Shown here: positions 8,085-11,795 of the stretch, one piece after another
How positions within the stretch are numbered: position 1 is the first letter of the stretch
Layout of the letters: each line of letters begins with the position of its first letter
NCBI GenBank assembly: GCA_001796045.1
Contig: MGLN01000055.1
Coordinates: 3,118 to 14,912 of the forward strand
Origin: Caulobacterales bacterium RIFOXYB1_FULL_67_16
Lineage (GTDB): Bacteria; Pseudomonadota; Alphaproteobacteria; Caulobacterales; Caulobacteraceae
DNA length: 11,795 nucleotides
Reading direction: 5' to 3'
Position numbers and translations under genes: made by a program
The notes under the pieces: model-generated
Databases searched by the model: none
The model's input: only the letters and a program-made list of their open reading frames with translations
Told to the model about the DNA's origin: nothing

Positions 8085-8670
8085 GCGCCGCCTGGCTCAC
8101 CGACCGCGCCAGCCAGGTCGGCAGACGCGGCCCGACGGACACCAACTCCCCGAACGCCGAAGGCCCAAGCTTGCGCTTCAGGGTTTCGAGCGCCTTTCCG
8201 GCCTTCTCCGGCCCCAGCCACGCCAGGGCGCGAACCGCCTCGCCGGCGGGACGATCGGCCAGCAGCAGCTGCCATGCGGGCGCGTGCTGGAACTCCACCG
8301 TCTGCTTGCCGACGCTGAAGGTGCGGCTCTTCCCGTTGGTCAGATAGACCATGCGGATCGGCACCTGGGTGGTCAGGCCCAGGGCGTTGGCCGCCGCCGC
8401 GCCATTGGAGGCGACGACCTCGCCGCGCTGTTCGCTCACGGCGCGCACAACCTTTTCGATCGAGGGCGTGCGGGCGCCGAACCGGCTTTCGAGCGGACGC
8501 ATGTACACGCCGCGCCCGGCGCGCAAAAGTCGCCCCCGACGAACCAGCCGAGACAAAGCCTGGTCCACCGCCGCGCGGCTGCCCAGATGCAGCAATGCCT
8601 TGGCGGCGATCGGCGCGCCTTCCGGCAGCATCGAAGCCCGCTCCATGATCTGATCGGCGAGAACTTGCAT
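8077..8670 (-). CDS. abiEi: AbiEi-type antitoxin/autorepressor (DUF6088-like)
   Basis: This 197-residue protein is the likely antitoxin. The first 60 residues form a winged helix-turn-helix (LLHLGSRAAVDQALSRLVRR, then GRLLRAGRGVYMRP with the wing Arg/Gly), typical of AbiEi/DUF6088 proteins that bind their own promoter. The remaining part (SNGAAAANALGLTTQVP, RMVYLTNGKSRTF, LEFQHAP-like VEFQHAPAWQLLL) matches the AbiEi C-terminal domain, which gives both immunity and repression. The start at 8670 is chosen because GAGG (8676-8679) lies five bases upstream and the promoter sits just beyond it. The longer frame from 8727 would place coding sequence across the -10 and operator. It overlaps the toxin gene by eight bases, the usual bicistronic order. 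The C-terminal half is less conserved, so the family call rests mainly on the N-terminus and the partner. Confidence 0.88.
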   Translation of the reverse strand: MQVLADQIMERASMLPEGAPIAAKALLHLGSRAAVDQALSRLVRRGRLLRAGRGVYMRPLESRFGARTPSIEKVVRAVSEQRGEVVASNGAAAANALGLTTQVPIRMVYLTNGKSRTFSVGKQTVEFQHAPAWQLLLADRPAGEAVRALAWLGPEKAGKALETLKRKLGPSAFGELVSVGPRLPTWLARSVSQAAHV

Positions 8671-8680
8671 GATGACCTCA

Positions 8681-8710
8681 GTGTCAGAAATATAGGATAA
8701 CTTCTGACAC
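8681..8710. promoter_or_regulatory. Inverted-repeat operator in the abiE promoter
   Basis: GTGTCAGAA (8681-8689) and TTCTGACAC (8702-8710) are perfect 9-bp inverted arms separated by 12 bases. One arm lies in the -35/-10 spacer, and the other overlaps the end of the -10 and the start site. This arrangement fits repression by the AbiEi winged helix; characterised AbiEi proteins bind inverted repeats in their own promoters. The sequence shows the repeat; binding is inferred. Confidence 0.75.
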
Positions 8711-8717
8711 TTCGCAA
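8689..8717 (-). promoter_or_regulatory. Predicted sigma70-type promoter of the abiE cassette
   Basis: Reading the minus strand, TTGCGA (8717-8712) and TATATT (8694-8689) are separated by exactly 17 bases and match the -35 and -10 consensus at 4 and 5 of 6 positions. The region is clearly AT-richer than its surroundings. Transcription would start near 8681, giving a very short leader with GAGG before the ATG at 8670. The relaxase gene ends at 8748, so the cassette has its own promoter. Confidence 0.65.
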
Positions 8718-8747
8718 ACGCGACCAACGGGGCGTCAAGGCCGGCGC

Positions 8748-9743
8748 CTATCGTTCACGAGTTCGGCCGGGATCGCGTTGCGCCTCGCCTCTCTTCCGTA
8801 GCGCCTGATCGCGCGTCATCGGCGCTGGCCGGTCCCGAACGAACCGCTCCACCAGAGCGGCGAGAGCGCGATCCTCTGCCCGCTCCGATCGCGACAGACG
8901 CATCGCCTCAGCCACCAAGACTCGCCGGATGGCCCACTCACGCGTCCGGATAGCGTCCAGCCAGGGCGCTTCGCCGCCGCCCGCCGTGAGTGCGGCCCGA
9001 TAGGCGGCGGCGAGCACTTCGGGCAGCGGCCCCTGCCCCGCCACGAACCGCTCGCGCATCTTGCGCACCGAGATGCGCTCGGCCTTGCGGGTCACGCCGC
9101 GCGTCCGGCGCGGCGTGGCCTCGGCCTCGATCGACCGGTCGCGAAGGGCGCGCGCGAAGTCTTCCCGCCAAACCTGCAGGTCCGCCTTGCGGGGATTCAA
9201 CCGCTCGCCGTCCCGCCCCAATCTTCGCACCGCCAGATGGACGTGCGGATGGCGGCCTTCATCATGCAAGGTGAAGACATAGGGAAAGCGCTCGCCGAAC
9301 GTCCCGGCTGCAAAGGCCCTCGCCGCGTCCTCCAGGCGGACGGCGTCAGTCCCGGCCGGCATGCTCAGCACGATCGAGAGGGTGATCGAGGCGTCACGCC
9401 TGCGCCCCGGCTCAAGCGCGAACTCCTCGGCCCAGTCGCGCGCCAGCTCCCGCACTTGCCCACGGCCGTCCAGCCGCTCTCCATCGGGCCCCTCCAGCGC
9501 GAGGGCGCCGTTGCGGCTGATGTAGTCCAGGTGCGCCTTCAGATGAGCGCCGTCCCGGGTCCGTCCGGTGATCTTCACCATCACCTCGGGTACGCGGCGC
9601 GCCACCCGCGCGAATCGGACGGACGGATCGCCGCCGTCCCCGCGAGACGGACGCAGCACGGCGGTCGTGATCCGGGCGCGCCGGATTTCGACGGGCGGAC
9701 GCAGCACCTCCTCGAATCCGCGCGATGACCGGAAATCGGTCAC
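8748..9743 (-). CDS. MOBP/VirD2-type relaxase
   Basis: This 331-residue protein is a conjugative relaxase of the VirD2/TraI(RP4) type. Motif I is GAHLKAHLDYISRNG (65-79), with Tyr74 the probable nicking nucleophile. Motif III is HDEGRHPHVHLAVRRLG (160-176), with the metal-binding His cluster 165/167/169. It would cut oriT, stay on the 5' end and be delivered through VirD4 and the VirB channel. The start is GTG at 9743, overlapping the mobC stop as GTGA. A later Met (residue 55) would keep the motifs but lose the tight coupling and the N-terminal FEEVLRPP segment. The C-terminal third is helical and Arg-rich. The protein is shorter than most relaxases of this type and lacks a large C-terminal domain. 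It is the second gene of the mobC-relaxase pair. Confidence 0.9.
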   Translation of the reverse strand: MTDFRSSRGFEEVLRPPVEIRRARITTAVLRPSRGDGGDPSVRFARVARRVPEVMVKITGRTRDGAHLKAHLDYISRNGALALEGPDGERLDGRGQVRELARDWAEEFALEPGRRRDASITLSIVLSMPAGTDAVRLEDAARAFAAGTFGERFPYVFTLHDEGRHPHVHLAVRRLGRDGERLNPRKADLQVWREDFARALRDRSIEAEATPRRTRGVTRKAERISVRKMRERFVAGQGPLPEVLAAAYRAALTAGGGEAPWLDAIRTREWAIRRVLVAEAMRLSRSERAEDRALAALVERFVRDRPAPMTRDQALRKRGEAQRDPGRTRER

Positions 9744-10261
9744 GACGCCGGCGCCCAGTAGGCGAGATTGCCTTCGAAGGCCTCGCCGAGCGCCTCGACC
9801 CAGGCCGAGATTTCGGCCTGAAAGGCGCCGAGTTGAGCCAGTTCCAGATCCAGCACCGCACCGTCCATCACGGCGGTGTTCAGCGCACGGGCGATCTGGT
9901 TGATGTTCACGCCGATCCGCCTGAGCTCGCGGCGCACCTCGATCAGGGCCAGAGCCTCGGGCCGGCTGAACTGCGGCCGATCATGCAAGCGGCGACGGAT
10001 GAGCGCCACGCTCCACTGGGTTCGCGACAGGCCCCTCGCCGCCGCCTCTAGCTCCAGGAGACGCAGGTCCGCTTCGCCCAGACGCAGGGTCAGCTTGCCC
10101 GACCCCGCCGTCGGCGGCGCGTCCTCCGGCGCTGGCAGGGCCGCCTGAGCGACGCCGTCCATGAGCCTCCGGAGAAGCCGCGAGCGTCCGCCTTGATCGG
10201 CCGCGGCGGCGTCGAACCGGCGGATCAGATCGGGCGAAACGCGGAGGGTGAGGCGGTCCAT
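9740..10261 (-). CDS. mobC: MobC-like relaxosome accessory protein
   Basis: This 173-residue protein appears to have two DNA-binding parts. Residues 1-40 (LTLRVSPDLIRRFDAAAADQ, then SRLLRRLMDGV) look like a ribbon-helix-helix. Residues 56-95 (KLTLRLGEADLRLLELEAAA, then LSRTQWSVALIRRRL) look like a second such unit. The region RRIGVNINQIARALNTAV (114-131) is the signature of MobC/TraJ/VirD1-type relaxosome proteins, which bind near nic and load the relaxase. The gene starts 45 bases from the predicted nic site and overlaps the relaxase gene by four bases, supporting the role. There is no clear Shine-Dalgarno before the ATG at 10261. Binding at oriT may also control this operon (inference). Confidence 0.85.
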   Translation of the reverse strand: MDRLTLRVSPDLIRRFDAAAADQGGRSRLLRRLMDGVAQAALPAPEDAPPTAGSGKLTLRLGEADLRLLELEAAARGLSRTQWSVALIRRRLHDRPQFSRPEALALIEVRRELRRIGVNINQIARALNTAVMDGAVLDLELAQLGAFQAEISAWVEALGEAFEGNLAYWAPAS

Positions 10262-10440
10262 GGGAGAGCGGGTCTGTCAGACATTGCCGGCGCAAAGCCT
10301 ATCCTGCCCTAGACCGTCACCCACCTCGCCCCGTAGGCCTGCGGTGCTGCCCGCCCTCCCCTCGGCGACCGAAGCCGGCCGCTCGCCCGCCGCCCTGAAG
10401 GGCGCCCCCAGCCTAGGCGTTCTGGCTTGGTTTGCAGCCC
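10262..10440. other. Predicted origin of transfer (oriT) region
   Basis: This non-coding stretch between divergent mobC and the HNH gene holds CCTATCCTGCCC at 10298-10309 on the + strand. It matches the RP4/IncP nic core (ATCCTG, cut before C), so the predicted cut is between G10306 and C10307. An 11-bp palindrome GTCTG-T-CAGAC (10272-10282) lies between nic and mobC. On the other side are CGCCCTGAAGGGCG (10391-10404) and GCCTAGGC (10411-10418). Location directly next to mobC and the relaxase is typical of oriT. The nic match and context are seen directly; nicking is inferred. Outer limits are unknown. Confidence 0.72.
10272..10282. repeat. 11-bp palindrome upstream of mobC
   Basis: GTCTG (10272-10276), a central T and CAGAC (10278-10282) form a perfect palindrome lying 10 bases before the mobC start codon and about 24 bases from the predicted nic. 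It could be a binding site for MobC or another ribbon-helix-helix regulator, either for relaxosome assembly or autorepression. The short arms mean chance cannot be excluded. Confidence 0.5.
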
Positions 10441-10461
10441 ATGGCGCGGCATAGAGTCCGC

Positions 10462-11328
10462 ATGCCTCAAGCGACCACACAGATCACCGCCAAGCGTCTA
10501 TCGCCGGTCAAAGACACACTGCGCGAACTGTTCCTCAAGTCGGGAAATCTATGCGCCTTCCCAGGGTGCTCGAAGCTCATGATGGACGTTGACGGGCGCT
10601 TCATCGGCCAAATCTGCCACATCGAAGCCGCGGCTTCAGGCGGCGAAAGGTTCAATCCGGCGATGAGCGACGAGGAGCGACGCGCCTTCCCCAATCTCAT
10701 GCTGCTCTGTTACCCGCATCACATCGAAACGGACGATGTTGCCGCATTCCCCGTCGCGAAACTTAAAAACATAAAAGCAGATCACGAACGCAGGTTTTCT
10801 GATCCTGCTAGGGCGATGCTGGCTGAGATGAAGGATTGGACTGAAGTCGATGAACCGACTTTCGTGACCGATCTGGAACGGCTGAACGCAGCGCTGGGTT
10901 GGAATCTTAACACGACCGAACTGCAAGAGCCCGTCGCCGAGCTTAATGCCTACATCCATAAATACCGCAATGCACCGCTCGAAATCCGGCGCTTCATCGG
11001 CGAGGTCGTAAAGCGAGCGCACAAAATGAAGGGGCATAGCGCCGCCAAAGTTCGAGACGGCCACGTCCGCTTGGCGGTGTCGGATGCGTTGGCTGCCCTC
11101 CGACTTGATGAGGCGTTGCTGCGAGGGCTTATCCAATCCCTCGATAATTATGGCCTCGGTTGGCTCGATGAAATCGACACCAACGACTTTGGACCACAGC
11201 ATGCCATTCGCGTTCACGCGATAGGTGAAGGGTGGGGTTGGGATGATATCTTAGGGGCTTGCGAGGTTGAGCACATCGACCTGGCTGTAGTTGCGGAAGA
11301 GCTGAAGTTCGCACGCCTCGACAGATAG
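10462..11328 (+). CDS. HNH endonuclease-domain protein (possible defence cargo)
   Basis: This 288-residue protein has an N-terminal HNH nuclease: Cys31 and Cys36 (LCAFPGCSKLM), the CHIEAA segment with His53, Asn78 (FPNLMLLC), Cys83 and His86/His87 (YPHHIETD). The four Cys/His around the fold suggest a zinc-stabilised beta-beta-alpha metal finger. The C-terminal half (about 110-288) is helical and acidic, and I do not recognise it; it may be a sensing or partner domain. The start is uncertain: ATG at 10462 is preferred because the family-like region begins soon after it; ATG 10441 and TTG 10432 are in frame. Composition differs from the neighbours (10741-10800 has only 28 G+C in 60) and codon use is relaxed, which indicates later acquisition. 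No partner gene of a restriction system is adjacent. A stand-alone DNA-targeting defence nuclease is plausible but unproven. Confidence 0.82.
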   Translation: MPQATTQITAKRLSPVKDTLRELFLKSGNLCAFPGCSKLMMDVDGRFIGQICHIEAAASGGERFNPAMSDEERRAFPNLMLLCYPHHIETDDVAAFPVAKLKNIKADHERRFSDPARAMLAEMKDWTEVDEPTFVTDLERLNAALGWNLNTTELQEPVAELNAYIHKYRNAPLEIRRFIGEVVKRAHKMKGHSAAKVRDGHVRLAVSDALAALRLDEALLRGLIQSLDNYGLGWLDEIDTNDFGPQHAIRVHAIGEGWGWDDILGACEVEHIDLAVVAEELKFARLDR

Positions 11329-11360
11329 TTGCCGCAGGCGTGAGGCCGTTCAAAAGCTCA

Positions 11361-11387
11361 GCGGCGGCGCTGAAGCAGCGCCGCCGC
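11361..11387 (-). terminator. Rho-independent-type terminator between convergent genes
   Basis: GCGGCGGCGCT (11361-11371) and AGCGCCGCCGC (11377-11387) form a perfect 11-bp stem with a 5-base loop. It lies between the HNH gene end (11328) and the DUF736 gene end (11395). On the minus strand the stem is followed after a few bases by CTTTTG, so it mainly serves the DUF736 transcript. On the plus strand no T-run follows, though the stem may still block read-through from the HNH gene. Confidence 0.75.
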
Positions 11388-11394
11388 GGCTCGG

Positions 11395-11691
11395 TTAGCG
11401 GGACCAGATCAGGCTGTGTCCGCCCTCAACCTCGACCAGCGAGGCGTAGATCGGCGCCGGGAAGCTGGGATCGTCGAGCTTGACCGACAGGTACTCGCGG
11501 TTCTGCTGGCTCGTCTTCTTCCAGGCCGCGCCGAACTCGGTCTGGCCGGAGAAGATGCGGAAGTCGGGGGCCTTGTCGTCGGTCTTCTCGTTGGCTCGCA
11601 GTTGGGCCGTCTTGACGTTGAGGGTCAGGGTCTTGATCGAACCGCTGTAGCTGCCGTCCGCTTGCTGGGTGAAGGTGCCGATGGTGGCCAT
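11395..11691 (-). CDS. DUF736 family protein
   Basis: This 98-residue protein is a clear DUF736 member: MATIGTFTQQADGSYSGSIK at the N-terminus, TLTLNVKTAQLRANEK, APDFRIFSGQTEFGAAWKK and a C-terminal YLSVKLDDPSFPAPIYASL segment. DUF736 proteins are small, soluble, beta-rich and typical of alphaproteobacterial conjugative plasmids and ICEs; their function is not established. The start at 11691 is chosen over the upstream in-frame Met (11721) because AGGAG (11700-11704) lies eight bases before it and because family members begin MA-IGxF. It is transcribed toward the HNH gene and ends at a strong hairpin. Its presence supports a mobile-element identity for the right side as well. Confidence 0.93.
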   Translation of the reverse strand: MATIGTFTQQADGSYSGSIKTLTLNVKTAQLRANEKTDDKAPDFRIFSGQTEFGAAWKKTSQQNREYLSVKLDDPSFPAPIYASLVEVEGGHSLIWSR

Positions 11692-11795
11692 GGAAGTCTC
11701 TCCTTGTTGATGTCGGGCCACGCCTGCCGCGGCCTCGATGGCGATCGGCGGACCGGAGGCCGGACGGCCCGCAGGACGAGCACAGCGAGACCCCG
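11692..11795. other. Upstream region of DUF736 gene, no gene seen
   Basis: Apart from the AGGAG ribosome binding site (11700-11704) this GC-rich edge shows no gene. A promoter for the DUF736 gene should lie here or just beyond the window, but no convincing -35/-10 pair was found. Confidence 0.5.

Noticed and set aside
7299..8318. Long plus-strand open frame opposite the AbiE genes
   Set aside because: The opposite strand carries clear AbiEi/AbiEii motifs; this frame is Arg/Gly/Pro-rich shadow sequence.
8671..8727. Longer antitoxin start at 8727
   Set aside because: It would run through the -10 and the inverted repeat; the start at 8670 has a proper GAGG at good spacing.
1..11795. CRISPR array, tRNA, rRNA, insertion sequence, att site
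   Set aside because: No spaced direct repeats, cloverleaf, rRNA-like stretch, transposase or flanking direct repeats were seen; the only tandem repeat is the short coding one in virB10.

Overview
The window is a stretch of a conjugative element (integrative element or plasmid) from a high-GC proteobacterium. An alphaproteobacterium, perhaps of the Caulobacterales, fits best. That placement is inferred from composition, the compact virB-type gene order and protein style; no rRNA or housekeeping gene is present to prove it. No integrase, replication gene or att site is visible, so ICE versus plasmid cannot be decided here.

Positions 1-6214 (+ strand) hold the distal part of a type IV secretion operon: the end of a VirB7-like lipoprotein, then VirB8, VirB9, VirB10, VirB11, the VirD4 coupling protein, and a small protein with an LPD7-like domain. 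Every junction overlaps by 1 to 35 bases, so the set reads as one translationally coupled operon. VirB7/B9/B10 would form the outer-membrane core, VirB8 the inner-membrane scaffold, VirB11 the cytoplasmic ATPase, and VirD4 the receptor for the DNA-relaxase substrate. The proximal genes (VirB2-B6) must lie left of the window.

Positions 10261-6226 (- strand) run the other way. They encode a MobC-like relaxosome protein and a MOBP-type relaxase, followed by a separate, promoter-bearing cassette: an AbiEi-like antitoxin, an AbiEii-like nucleotidyltransferase toxin, and a third, unrecognised gene coupled to the toxin. The cassette promoter contains a perfect 9-bp inverted repeat covering the spacer and -10, which is a good candidate autorepression operator. 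The third gene meets the T4SS operon tail to tail, with an 11-bp gap.

Positions 10262-10461 are non-coding and contain a near-perfect RP4/IncP-type nic motif (CCTATCCTGCCC), 45 bp upstream of mobC. This is the likely oriT. To its right lie a lower-GC HNH-nuclease gene (+ strand), a strong GC hairpin (terminator) between convergent genes, and a DUF736 gene (- strand) of the kind common on conjugative elements. Together the window holds the processing (MobC, relaxase, oriT), coupling (VirD4) and transport (VirB) functions, with a stabilisation or defence module wedged between them and possible defence cargo just beyond oriT.
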